Below are positions 19,131 to 26,961 of a stretch of 64,000 nucleotides of DNA, in pieces; position 1 is the stretch's first letter; each line of letters opens with the position of its first letter. The translations under genes and the position numbers were made by a program. The stretch covers positions 558,001-622,000 of the forward strand of contig NZ_JPER01000001.1 of NCBI RefSeq assembly GCF_000753715.1. The letters are read 5' to 3'. The stretch is from Pseudidiomarina salinarum (GTDB lineage: Bacteria; Pseudomonadota; Gammaproteobacteria; Enterobacterales; Alteromonadaceae). The notes beneath the pieces are model-generated. The model was not told the origin of the DNA. It saw only the letters and a program-made list of their open reading frames with translations, and searched no databases.

Positions 19131-20755
19131 TCTGAGTCCCCTGTGCTCTTGCCATCATTCTTGCCATCATTCTTATCACCGGCCTTAGTGGCTGCTGCGG
19201 CCTGGGCCGCTTTTCGGGCTTTTGCCCGCGCAATAGCTGCCTGCACTGCATCCTGAGGGTTGTCGCCGCCAGCTTTTACGGCTTGCGCCTGGGCTTTCTC
19301 GCGGGCTTCGGCAGCTTGCCGGTGCCGTTCAAGACGCTCTGCTTTCTCACGTTCCAGCCGCTGCTGGCGCGCCTCGAAACGCTCGCGGGCAATTTCGGCA
19401 CTGGCTTTGTCACGCGCTATATTGCGGATCTCCGCCTTGGCTTTACGATAATAATGCACTAGCGGGATCTCGCTGGGGCACACATAAGCACAAGCCCCGC
19501 ACTCGATGCAGTCGAACAGGTTCTGTTCTTCCAGGCCGTCATAATCTTTTGCTTTGGCCAGCCATTGCAGTTGCTGTGGTAACAGCTCAGCCGGGCACAC
19601 ATCCGAACAGGCACCACAGCGGATACAGGGCATTTCCTGTTGTGCCGGAGCCAGCTCGCTTGAGGCGGGTAATAAAATACAATTGGTGATTTTCACCACA
19701 GGTACGGTTAAATCGGGCAGGGTAAAGCCCATCATGGGACCGCCCATGATCACAGGCTGCTGCGGTTCAGGCGCATAGTCGCAACGCTTTAATAGTCTCT
19801 CTACGGGGGTGCCAAGACGGACCCAGTAATTACCAGGCTTGCGGACATTTTCGCCGGTTACCGTAACCACACGCTGGATCAGCGGGCGACCATGGTCAAC
19901 GGCATCCTGCACAGCAAATGCGGTGCCGACGTTATGCATCACCAGGCCAATGTCGATCGGCAGTCCGCGGCTTGGAACTTCGCGGCCCGTCAGAATTTGA
20001 ATCAGTTGTTTTTCGCCGCCCGATGGGTATTTAACCGGAATGATCCGCAGCTTTATGGTCGGGTGATCGGCCAGTAGCGGCTTGAACGCCTCGATTGCCG
20101 CGGGCTTATTCGCTTCAATCGCGATCAGCGCTTTGGAGCAGCCAGCGATATAAAGCAGGATCTCGGTGCCGCGGACGATTTCCGCGGCATGTTCCTGCAT
20201 CAGGCGGTCGTCAGCGGTGATATAAGGCTCACATTCGACCCCATTAATGATCAGATAATCCAGCGGCCGCTGCAGCGCCAGTTTGCGGTCGGTGGGAAAG
20301 CCAGCGCCGCCCAGACCTGCGATGCCGGCGTCGCGCAGGCGATCGAGCAGTTCCGTTCGGGATAATTGCTGATAATCAGGCACCGGATAGAGTTCGCAAA
20401 AGTTGTCTTCGCCATCGGCGCGAATACTAATAACCAGATCAGCCAGCCCGGATGGATGGGCAATCCGGGCCGGGCCAATGGCGGTAATGGTGCCGGAAGT
20501 TGGTGCATGCACGGGCAGGCCGTTAGCCATACCGGGTTTAGTCAGGGGTTCGCCGGCGAGAACCTGCTGACCAATCTGGACACAGACTTCACCGGGCTCG
20601 CCGTTGTGTTGTTTTACCGGAACGCGATAGTCGCCCGCCGCAGGTAAGCTGCTGAGCGGTGTGCCACTGGAAAGTTCTTTTCGCTCCGGTGGATGAATGC
20701 CACCGGGGAAATTCCACAGGCGATCCGCTTCAATATCGGTTAATTCAGCAGACAT
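19127..20755 (-). CDS. rsxC: Rsx/Rnf electron transport complex subunit C
   Basis: The NADH/FMN- and 4Fe-4S-binding subunit, related to complex I NuoF. Landmarks are the N-terminal NFPGGIHPPERK, the Gly-rich GLGGAGFPT nucleotide region, and two cluster motifs CIRCGACSDVCP and CIECGACAYVCP. I chose the ATG at 20755, which gives 542 residues and overlaps the rsxB stop by one base (TAATG); the open frame extends 16 codons further upstream inside rsxB. The Ala/Arg/Glu-rich tail after ~435 is shorter than the repeat tail of E. coli RsxC. Confidence 0.94.
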   Translation of the reverse strand: MSAELTDIEADRLWNFPGGIHPPERKELSSGTPLSSLPAAGDYRVPVKQHNGEPGEVCVQIGQQVLAGEPLTKPGMANGLPVHAPTSGTITAIGPARIAHPSGLADLVISIRADGEDNFCELYPVPDYQQLSRTELLDRLRDAGIAGLGGAGFPTDRKLALQRPLDYLIINGVECEPYITADDRLMQEHAAEIVRGTEILLYIAGCSKALIAIEANKPAAIEAFKPLLADHPTIKLRIIPVKYPSGGEKQLIQILTGREVPSRGLPIDIGLVMHNVGTAFAVQDAVDHGRPLIQRVVTVTGENVRKPGNYWVRLGTPVERLLKRCDYAPEPQQPVIMGGPMMGFTLPDLTVPVVKITNCILLPASSELAPAQQEMPCIRCGACSDVCPAELLPQQLQWLAKAKDYDGLEEQNLFDCIECGACAYVCPSEIPLVHYYRKAKAEIRNIARDKASAEIARERFEARQQRLEREKAERLERHRQAAEAREKAQAQAVKAGGDNPQDAVQAAIARAKARKAAQAAAATKAGDKNDGKNDGKSTGDSE

Positions 20756-21318
20756 TAATCCGATGACTCCACAGTATGTACGGGGATCTTTTGCAGATTC
20801 CACTGCCAGTTTTCCGGACGGGTGGGTACCGGCACCATATCAATACAATCGACCGGGCAGGGTTCTACGCAGAGGTCACAGCCGGTACATTCATGCTCAA
20901 GTACGGTATGCATGTGTTTCGCAGCGCCAAGAATGGCATCGACCGGGCACGCCTGAATACACTTGGTACAACCGATGCACTCATCTTCACGGATAACCGC
21001 CACTTTTTTGGTATCTTCGGTGCCGTGCGCCGCGTCGAGCGGTTTGGCTTCAACGCCCATAAGGTCAGCCAGGTTACGTATGGTCGACTCACCACCCGGC
21101 GGGCATTTGTTAATGTCATCACCGTTAGCAATAGCTTCGGCATAGGGCCGGCAACCGGGGTAGCCACACTGACCACACTGGGTCTGGGGCAACAGGGCGT
21201 CAATCTGATCAACGATAGGATCGCTTTCTACTTTAAAGCGCACCGCAGCGAAGCCCAGCACCAGACCAAAGATCAGCGCCAGCACGCCCAGTGCCAGCAG
21301 CGCGGTAACTATACTCAT
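20755..21318 (-). CDS. rsxB: Rsx/Rnf electron transport complex subunit B
   Basis: A ferredoxin-like subunit of 187 residues, anchored by an N-terminal membrane helix (residues ~5-25). It has the CGQCGYPGC four-Cys motif for one cluster (about residue 49) and two classic 4Fe-4S motifs, [12 protein letters not shown] and [12 protein letters not shown]. It passes electrons between the membrane subunits. 4-bp overlap with rsxA. Confidence 0.96.
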   Translation of the reverse strand: MSIVTALLALGVLALIFGLVLGFAAVRFKVESDPIVDQIDALLPQTQCGQCGYPGCRPYAEAIANGDDINKCPPGGESTIRNLADLMGVEAKPLDAAHGTEDTKKVAVIREDECIGCTKCIQACPVDAILGAAKHMHTVLEHECTGCDLCVEPCPVDCIDMVPVPTRPENWQWNLQKIPVHTVESSD

Positions 21319-21899
21319 GTGACAGTCACCAGCCCGGTAAAGCCCATAAAGGCGAGGGACATCAGGCCCGCGGTAATCATAGCGACGGCAGCGCCTTTAA
21401 AGGGCAGTGGCACATCGGCCGCCGCCAGCCGTTCACGCATCGCTGAGAATAAGATCAGTACCAGCGAGAAGCCAATCGCCGCGCCAAAACCATAAATGAT
21501 GGATTCAACAAAGTTATGCTGTTCATTGATATTGAGCAGCGCCACACCCAGCACCGCACAGTTGGTGGTAATTAACGGCAGGAAAATCCCGAGTAAACGA
21601 TATAAGGTCGGGCTGGTTTTGTGCACGACCATTTCGGTGAACTGCACCACCACCGCAATAACCAGAATAAAACTTAAGGTCTGCAGGGCGAGTAAATCCA
21701 GCGGTACCAGAATGTACTGGTTGATCAGATAGCTGCAGACGGATGCCAGGGTAAGCACAAAGGTCGTGGCGGCGGACATGCCGATAGCGGTCTCCAGCTT
21801 ATTGGACACACCCATAAAGGGGCATAAGCCAAGAAACTTCACCAGCACGAAATTGTTGACTAGTACCGTTGCCACTAACAGCAGCAGGTAGTCACCCAT
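21315..21899 (-). CDS. rsxA: Rsx/Rnf electron transport complex subunit A
   Basis: A polytopic membrane subunit of 194 residues, first gene of the rsx operon. [20 protein letters not shown] and the conserved GLCPFMGVS (Cys-containing, about residue 25) identify it. I chose the ATG at 21899, which aligns with the E. coli start MTDYLLLFVGTVLVNN. An in-frame ATG four codons upstream, and a longer open frame to 21995, have no family support. Confidence 0.95.
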   Translation of the reverse strand: MGDYLLLLVATVLVNNFVLVKFLGLCPFMGVSNKLETAIGMSAATTFVLTLASVCSYLINQYILVPLDLLALQTLSFILVIAVVVQFTEMVVHKTSPTLYRLLGIFLPLITTNCAVLGVALLNINEQHNFVESIIYGFGAAIGFSLVLILFSAMRERLAAADVPLPFKGAAVAMITAGLMSLAFMGFTGLVTVT

Positions 21900-22075
21900 A
21901 GCAGATTCCATCCGATCATTAAGAATTACCGCTATTATCGGATTTTTAGCGACATGAAACAACCGACTAACTGTAGTGTTATTCGACTTTGTCACGCAAA
22001 CTTCATAAATCTGTCGCCCGCCCGAAATTTAAGCCGCCTAAGGTAAGCTCAACACGCACAGGCGGGGGATTACGA

Positions 22076-22458
22076 ATGGCACGTTGGCTTGAGCATTTGA
22101 GTCGCTATGATCGGATCAGTTTTTGCTGGTTTAATGGCCGGTTGCCCCGACTGTCGCAAAGTCGTAGTGTGCGATGGCTGTCCCGCTCCGGCCCTACCAG
22201 GCAATGCGCGACTTCAAAGCTGTCATCGAAGCCCACGATCAATTTAGTTTCCCGTCCGGACATACCACCGCCGCTCTCATGTTTGCCGGCATTATCGGTA
22301 GCTACTATCCCGGTTGGATCGAAACGACTTATCTATGGGCGTCATTAATCGGGCTGTCGCGGATTCTGCTGGGCGTTCACTACCCCGGGGATGTGGCGGC
22401 CGGAGCCCTTTTAGGTAGTGTCCTCGCCTGGTTTTCGTTAACGATGACAGCAAGCTAA
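22076..22458 (+). pseudogene. PAP2-family phosphatase gene broken by an internal deletion
   Basis: Two halves of one PAP2 phosphatase lie in different frames. The first (from ATG 22076) reads MARWLEHLSRYDRISFCWF and on to RWLSRSG. The second (from about 22189) reads RPYQAMRDFKAVIEA, then the catalytic motifs FSFPSGHTTAA and SRILLGVHYPGD, to the stop at 22458. Intact family members have roughly 50-60 residues of membrane segments between these blocks, including the Lys/Arg start of phosphatase motif 1. Here they are missing and the frame shifts at about 22186-22193. Outside the junction both halves look undamaged. A glycosyltransferase follows 15 bp later. Confidence 0.8.
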
Positions 22459-22473
22459 AAAGGAGTAGTTCGT

Positions 22474-23529
22474 ATGCGCATCCTGATCGGCGTACAAGGC
22501 ACTGGTAATGGTCACTTGAGCCGCTGCGCAGCGCTCTCAGAAGCGCTGGCGGCACAGCAGGTTCAGGTCGACTTTCTTATGTCAGGTCGGCCCCATGCCG
22601 GATTCTTCGATATGGAACCCTTCGGTAACTGGCACTGGAGACAGGGCTTGACCTTCGCTGTTCAGAAGGGTCGGGTGGCAGTACGCGAGACGGTACGGCG
22701 CAATAACTGGCGGCAGTTCTGGCAGGATGTCCAGGAACTTGATTTAAGTCCCTATGATCGCATCGTTACGGACTATGAGCCAGTGACGGCCTGGGCCGCG
22801 CGCAAGCAACAGCGACCGGTCATAGGGATTGGCCGTCAGTATGCATTCTATAAGCCTTGTCACGGATTACAGATTCATGCTGCTCAACGTCAGTTGCTGC
22901 GCTGGTTCGCGCCAGTCACTGATGCTGTGGGCATGCACTGGACCAGCGGCGGTTCGCATATATTGCCGCCGGTTATCCATCAGCGGGGCCCGCAGTTGCC
23001 GCGCGAGGATAATCACTATTTGGTTTACCTGCCATTTGAGCCATTACCCCGCATTCATCGCTTGTTGCAGGGTTTGAGTGATTATCGCTTTAGCGTATTT
23101 CACCCGGGCGTTACCCAAAAGCAGATTGGCCCTGTTAGTTACTACCCGCCTTCACGGGATGGTTTTGCTGAGGTATTTAGCCGCGCCTGCGGAGTTATCA
23201 GTAACGCGGGCTTTGAAACCAGCTGCGAGGCCCTATGGCACGGAAAAAAACTCCTGGTGAGGCCATTAGCCGGTCAGTTCGAGCAGCTCGCTAATGCGCG
23301 CTGCCTGGAACAACTGCAATTAGCAACGGTCATGCAAAATCTGGATACGGCGGAACTAAGTAACTGGCTGGAACATGGTCGGGCACGGCAATGCTGGTGG
23401 CCTGATGTGGCAACTGAATTAGCGCAATGGCTGGCAGAAGGTGCGGAACGGCCTGTTAGCGAACTGAGCAAGGCACTGTGGCGTAAAACGGATACGGCAG
23501 ATTATCGGGAATTATTACAACGAGGTTAA
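22474..23529 (+). CDS. MJ1255/VC2487-type glycosyltransferase
   Basis: A 351-residue GT-B-fold glycosyltransferase resembling MurG/UGT-like enzymes. The N-terminal GVQGTGNGHLSRCAALSEAL and the C-terminal ISNAGFETSCEALWHGKKLL (donor-sugar binding side, about residue 235) are the signature regions. The acceptor is unknown; a lipid or cell-envelope sugar is likely. AAGGAG precedes the ATG. It lies just behind the broken PAP2 phosphatase gene, a pairing that suggests lipid-linked sugar metabolism. Confidence 0.8.
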   Translation: MRILIGVQGTGNGHLSRCAALSEALAAQQVQVDFLMSGRPHAGFFDMEPFGNWHWRQGLTFAVQKGRVAVRETVRRNNWRQFWQDVQELDLSPYDRIVTDYEPVTAWAARKQQRPVIGIGRQYAFYKPCHGLQIHAAQRQLLRWFAPVTDAVGMHWTSGGSHILPPVIHQRGPQLPREDNHYLVYLPFEPLPRIHRLLQGLSDYRFSVFHPGVTQKQIGPVSYYPPSRDGFAEVFSRACGVISNAGFETSCEALWHGKKLLVRPLAGQFEQLANARCLEQLQLATVMQNLDTAELSNWLEHGRARQCWWPDVATELAQWLAEGAERPVSELSKALWRKTDTADYRELLQRG

Positions 23530-23551
23530 CGAACTACAACGGTAATGAAGA

Positions 23552-23628
23552 TGGCTCCCCAGGTAGGATTCGAACCTACGACACATGGATTAACAGTCCA
23601 CCGCTCTAACCAACTGAGCTACTGGGGA
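23552..23628 (-). tRNA. tRNA-Asn (GTT), copy 2
   Basis: A 77-nt tRNA including encoded CCA. On the minus strand it starts TCCCCAGTAGCTCAG, has CTGTTAA as the anticodon loop and GGTTCGAATCC as the T-arm, and ends TGGGGAGCCA. The sequence equals the copy 31 bp upstream, so the pair are tandem duplicates on one transcript. Confidence 0.97.
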
Positions 23629-23658
23629 ATTGCAAAGAGAGGTTGTTGAAAGGATGTC

Positions 23659-23735
23659 TGGCTCCCCAGGTAGGATTCGAACCTACGACACATGGATTAA
23701 CAGTCCACCGCTCTAACCAACTGAGCTACTGGGGA
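23659..23735 (-). tRNA. tRNA-Asn (GTT), copy 1
   Basis: A 77-nt tRNA identical to the neighbouring copy: anticodon loop CTGTTAA, T-arm GGTTCGAATCC, CCA encoded. It is the promoter-proximal member of the pair. Its sequence 5' to the gene carries a strong sigma-70 promoter. Confidence 0.97.
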
Positions 23736-23757
23736 ACACATCCGACAACGGGAGCGA

Positions 23758-23786
23758 ATGTTAAAGGGGCTTGCGCAAGCTGTCAA
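23758..23786 (-). promoter_or_regulatory. Promoter of the tRNA-Asn pair
   Basis: On the minus strand a perfect TTGACA (23781-23786) is followed after 17 bases by TAACAT (23758-23763). A GC-rich discriminator (CGCTCCCG) follows, as is usual at stringently controlled tRNA promoters. It lies about 22 bases before the tRNA 5' end. Confidence 0.85.
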
Positions 23787-23899
23787 TAGTAAAAATGCGC
23801 GTTTGCGCGTTTTGTGCGCAGCCTGGATGAAAAGTTGTTTGTCAAGCAACTCACAACTGCCTCGCTATAACATTCGGAATAGCAAATGACGGTGCCTGG

Positions 23900-23969
23900 T
23901 TATCCACAACAAGGCAGACATCAGGCGTTACAACGGGTTGACGATCTTATCCACTAAATCTGTGGATAA
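23900..23969. promoter_or_regulatory. Cluster of three DnaA boxes
   Basis: A perfect DnaA box TTATCCACA lies at 23900-23908. A one-mismatch box TTATCCACT lies at 23947-23955 in the same direction, and a second perfect box lies at 23961-23969 in the opposite direction, only 5 bp away. A weaker fourth (TTTCCCACA on the minus strand) lies at 23973-23981. The close inverted pair plus a third box recalls the DnaA-regulating elements datA or DARS more than a promoter. There is no dnaA, mnmG or replication gene nearby. Confidence 0.65.
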
Positions 23970-24066
23970 CCTTGTGGGAAACTATGTGTGTTGCTATGAA
24001 AACCGCTTGGTAGCGGCTGTTTAAGAGATTGCTTAAAAAATAACTAGGAAATAAAAATTCATTATT

Positions 24067-24079
24067 TATCAATTGGTTG
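24067..24079 (+). promoter_or_regulatory. Consensus IHF-type binding site
   Basis: TATCAATTGGTTG fits the IHF consensus WATCAANNNNTTR at every defined position and is preceded by an A/T-rich stretch, as strong IHF sites often are. It lies about 100 bp from the DnaA-box cluster. One such match is expected by chance in some tens of kilobases, so the value is in the context. Confidence 0.5.
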
Positions 24080-24202
24080 CATATTTTTCGTGGTGAATGC
24101 GACGAACCGTTTATTCTGTCCGAACAGAGCTAAATGAAATTTTTCCGGCTTGTGTATTTCTTATCAGGATTGCCTGAAAATAGCGCGATTTCAGGCACTT
24201 TT

Positions 24203-24219
24203 AACTGGTCTGACTGGTA
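24203..24219 (+). promoter_or_regulatory. FadR-like sequence with no obvious target
   Basis: AACTGGTCTGACTGGTA matches the E. coli FadR consensus at 13 of 17 positions, with the symmetric GTCTGAC core. It lies 27 bp beyond the 3' end of the aminotransferase gene and far from any start codon, so its role is unclear. It may be a chance match or the remnant of a lost fad gene. Confidence 0.35.
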
Positions 24220-24245
24220 GGGCGAGGGGGGGTAACGAACAACGC

Positions 24246-25427
24246 CTATGAGGCGAAGTCCGTTATCCGGCGAACCGCTTCTTTGAGGGTCGCTAAATCG
24301 GTAGCAAAGGAGAACCGGCAGTGTCCGGGGGCACCAAAAGCGGTTCCCGGAACCAGCGCGACTTTGGCGTTGTTTAACATCAGTTCACAGAGCGCTATAT
24401 CGGTACTGCAGTCTTTAGCCGCCATCAGCCCTTCGATGTTGGCAAAGGTATAGAAGGTGCCGTCGCCAGGGATACATTTCATGCCGGGAATCTGATTCAG
24501 GGCATCAACCAGGTAATCATGACGCTCTTTAAACGCATTAACCATGGTGCGGATACAGCTTTGATCGCCTTCAAGGGCCGCCAGCGCAGCATGCTGACTG
24601 ATACTCGCCGCATTCGAGGTACTTTGTGACTGAATCTTTTTCATCGCAGCAATGAGTGGCTTGGGACCAGCCGCATAGCCGATACGCCAACCGGTCATGG
24701 CATAAGCTTTGGATACACCGGATAACAGCATGATACGGTCGTGCAGATCCGGCGCGACCATCGCCAGGTTATAAAAGGATTCTTCGGTCCACAAAATATG
24801 CTCGTACATATCATCGCTGGCAATGAGCACCTGCGGATGCTTACGCAGTACGTCAGCAAGCTCGCTGAGTTCAGCTTTGCTATAAGCCGTACCTGTGGGG
24901 TTCGACGGACTGTTCAGAAACAGCAGGCGGGTTTTGGGCGTGATAGCTGCGTCCAGCTGGGCCGCGGTAATTTTATAACGCTGATCGATACCGGCTTCGA
25001 TAATAACCGGCTCACCGCCCACCAGTTTCACCATATCCGGGTATGAAACCCAGTACGGGGCCGGAATAACCACTTCGTCACCGGGATTTAGCCAGGCGCT
25101 GAGCAGATTAAAGATGCTGTGCTTACCACCAGATGAAATCAGAATTTCGGGCAGTGAATAGTCGAGGTTGTTGTCGCGTTTAAATTTATTAATGACGGCC
25201 TGCTTTAATTCAATAATACCGTCGACGGCAGTATATTTCGTCTGGCCTGCATCTATAGCTGCTTTGGCAGCCTCTTTGACAAAATCGGGGGTGTCAAAGT
25301 CGGGTTCACCCACGCCTAAACCAATCACATCGTGCCCGGCTAGTAAAAGCTCAGCAGCTTTTTGTGATACAGCCAGGGTCGGTGAGGGTTGGATGGCATT
25401 AACGCGGTCGGATAACTGATATTTCAC
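24246..25427 (-). CDS. Class I aminotransferase, aspartate aminotransferase type I-gamma
   Basis: A PLP enzyme of 393 residues, most likely an aspartate aminotransferase of the thermophile/Bacillus type rather than E. coli AspC. The PLP Lys lies in SGVSKAYAMTGWRIGY (about residue 234). NSPSNPTG (about 172), SDDMYE and the C-terminal Arg region GHCRFSFA are also present. I chose the GTG at 25427 (VKYQLSDRVNAIQPS) because AGGA lies 8 bases upstream and it aligns with the family start; an ATG 11 codons further up is possible. The exact substrate is not certain. Confidence 0.85.
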   Translation of the reverse strand: MKYQLSDRVNAIQPSPTLAVSQKAAELLLAGHDVIGLGVGEPDFDTPDFVKEAAKAAIDAGQTKYTAVDGIIELKQAVINKFKRDNNLDYSLPEILISSGGKHSIFNLLSAWLNPGDEVVIPAPYWVSYPDMVKLVGGEPVIIEAGIDQRYKITAAQLDAAITPKTRLLFLNSPSNPTGTAYSKAELSELADVLRKHPQVLIASDDMYEHILWTEESFYNLAMVAPDLHDRIMLLSGVSKAYAMTGWRIGYAAGPKPLIAAMKKIQSQSTSNAASISQHAALAALEGDQSCIRTMVNAFKERHDYLVDALNQIPGMKCIPGDGTFYTFANIEGLMAAKDCSTDIALCELMLNNAKVALVPGTAFGAPGHCRFSFATDLATLKEAVRRITDFAS

Positions 25428-25608
25428 GGCTCTATCCTGTGAGTGAAAGAGGAAAGCCATATCATATAATTACTGGTGATTTTTGTCCACGGCTGCAATC
25501 TGCGGCGACATGGCAGAAGCCGCGTTAATCCGATACACTACACAGCTTCGTATGAAGCAGTTCGGATTCTATTTTCATCTATTTTCAGTTAAGCAACCGG
25601 AACCATTA

Positions 25609-26961
25609 ATGGCCTCAGTCGTCAGGGCAAAAACATTATTGCATGATCCAATTCCCGCTACCTTATGGCGGATGACCTGGCCGATGATTATCGGCATCGT
25701 CACGCTGATTAGCTTCAATGTTGTGGATACCTTCTTTATCGGGCTGCTGGGCACAGATCCCCTGGCAGCAGTGAGTTTTACTTTTCCGGTTACCTTTACC
25801 GTGGTGAGCCTGAGCATCGGGCTCGGCATAGGCACCTCTGCCGTGATTGCCCGCAAACGCGGCAGCGGCAAAGAGGATCATGCGCGCTTTGACGGCACGA
25901 CAGCACTTACAGTATCGGCCTTGCTGGTGGCCGCCTTATCGCTGCTCGGTTATCTGTTTATGGAGCCGATATTTATGGCGCTGCGGGCTCAGCCACGGTT
26001 GATGACCTACATCGAAGACTATATGACGTTGTGGTTTCTGGGCGCGGTGTTGCTGGTTATTCCTATGGTCGGTAACGCGGTACTGCGAGCCGCGGGGGAT
26101 ACCCGCACCCCGTCACTGATCATGGCATCAGGCGGGTTGCTTAATGCCATTTTCGACCCCATCTTTATTTTTGGTCTGGGCCCGGTGCCAGCGCTTGGCA
26201 TACAAGGCGCGGCGCTGGCCAGTGTACTGTCCTGGACGATTGGCGTGATACTGGTGCTGTGGTACCTGAACTACAAGAAGTTACTGACGCTGATTGCTCC
26301 GGCTGGCGCCAGTTGGCTGCGCTCAGCCCGGCAAATTCTGAAGATTGGCTTACCGGCGGCCAGCGCGAACATGCTTACGCCGCTGGCGATGGCGGTGCTA
26401 ACGGCTATTATTGCCGGATACGGCGCAAAAGCAGTGGCGGCTTTCGGGGTGGGAACGCGACTGGAATCGCTGGCCAGTGTCATTATTCTGGCGCTGTCGA
26501 TGTCGCTGCCGCCGCTGATTAGCCAGAATTTTGGGGCCAACGATTTCAGACGGGTGGCGGAAGCGTACAAAACAGCGATTCGCGGTGTCATTGTGGCGCA
26601 GCTGGTTATTTACGCCATCCTGGTGGTGTCAGCGCCCTGGATTGCTGCGGTATTTACTGATGATGCGGAAGTGGCCGGACTGATTCGCTTATTCATTTAC
26701 ATTATGCCACTAGGCTACGGGATGCAGGGCATTATCATTTTGACCAATTCGAGTTTCAATGCCTTGCATCAGCCTATGTCGGCCCTGGGTTTAAGTATTA
26801 TCCGGCTATTTGTGATGTTTGTTCCGCTCAGCTGGCTTGGCGCTATAATTGCTGATATCCCCGGCTTGTTTATCGGCGGTGTGGTGGCAAACATCCTAAC
26901 CGGAGGCCTGGCCTGGTGGTGGTTTCACCGGGCTCTGGCAACACAGCGGGAGCAGTTTTAA
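25609..26961 (+). CDS. MATE-family efflux transporter
   Basis: A multidrug/toxin exporter driven by Na+ or H+, with 12 predicted membrane spans in two MatE halves over 450 residues. The motifs [20 protein letters not shown] (first half) and [15 protein letters not shown] (second half) are typical, and RAAGDTRTP marks the family loop. I chose the ATG at 25609 ([11 protein letters not shown]); the frame is open upstream to 25483, but those residues look unlike a transporter. The stop overlaps the uvrB start (TAATG). Substrate unknown. Confidence 0.88.
   Translation: MASVVRAKTLLHDPIPATLWRMTWPMIIGIVTLISFNVVDTFFIGLLGTDPLAAVSFTFPVTFTVVSLSIGLGIGTSAVIARKRGSGKEDHARFDGTTALTVSALLVAALSLLGYLFMEPIFMALRAQPRLMTYIEDYMTLWFLGAVLLVIPMVGNAVLRAAGDTRTPSLIMASGGLLNAIFDPIFIFGLGPVPALGIQGAALASVLSWTIGVILVLWYLNYKKLLTLIAPAGASWLRSARQILKIGLPAASANMLTPLAMAVLTAIIAGYGAKAVAAFGVGTRLESLASVIILALSMSLPPLISQNFGANDFRRVAEAYKTAIRGVIVAQLVIYAILVVSAPWIAAVFTDDAEVAGLIRLFIYIMPLGYGMQGIIILTNSSFNALHQPMSALGLSIIRLFVMFVPLSWLGAIIADIPGLFIGGVVANILTGGLAWWWFHRALATQREQF

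Larger units (their letters stand above)
23787..24245. other. Gene-free stretch between the tRNA-Asn pair and the aminotransferase gene
   Basis: About 460 bases with no convincing reading frame. It holds three DnaA-box sequences, an AT-rich tract (about 24025-24070), a consensus IHF-type site and a FadR-like site, each listed separately. Long gene-free stretches are rare in this otherwise tightly packed window. A small RNA gene cannot be excluded, but I see no clear promoter-terminator pair for one. Confidence 0.6.

Noticed and set aside
20776-21495. 239-codon plus-strand reading frame
   Set aside because: Antisense to rsxB and rsxA. No motif, signal or conserved block is visible.
22174-22458. 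Short independent PAP2 phosphatase gene
   Set aside because: The ATG lies inside the upstream half in another frame, and the product lacks the first catalytic motif and most membrane spans. A deletion-broken gene explains both halves better.
23552-23735. tRNA genes as integration sites of a genomic island (also the Val and Glu tRNA clusters)
   Set aside because: No integrase, no displaced tRNA 3' fragment used as a direct repeat, and no change in gene style on either side. The repeated sequences are whole functional tRNAs.
23900-24080. Replication origin (oriC or plasmid type)
   Set aside because: DnaA boxes and AT-rich DNA are present, but there are only three boxes, and no dnaA, dnaN, mnmG, rep or par gene is near. 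A DnaA-regulating element fits better.
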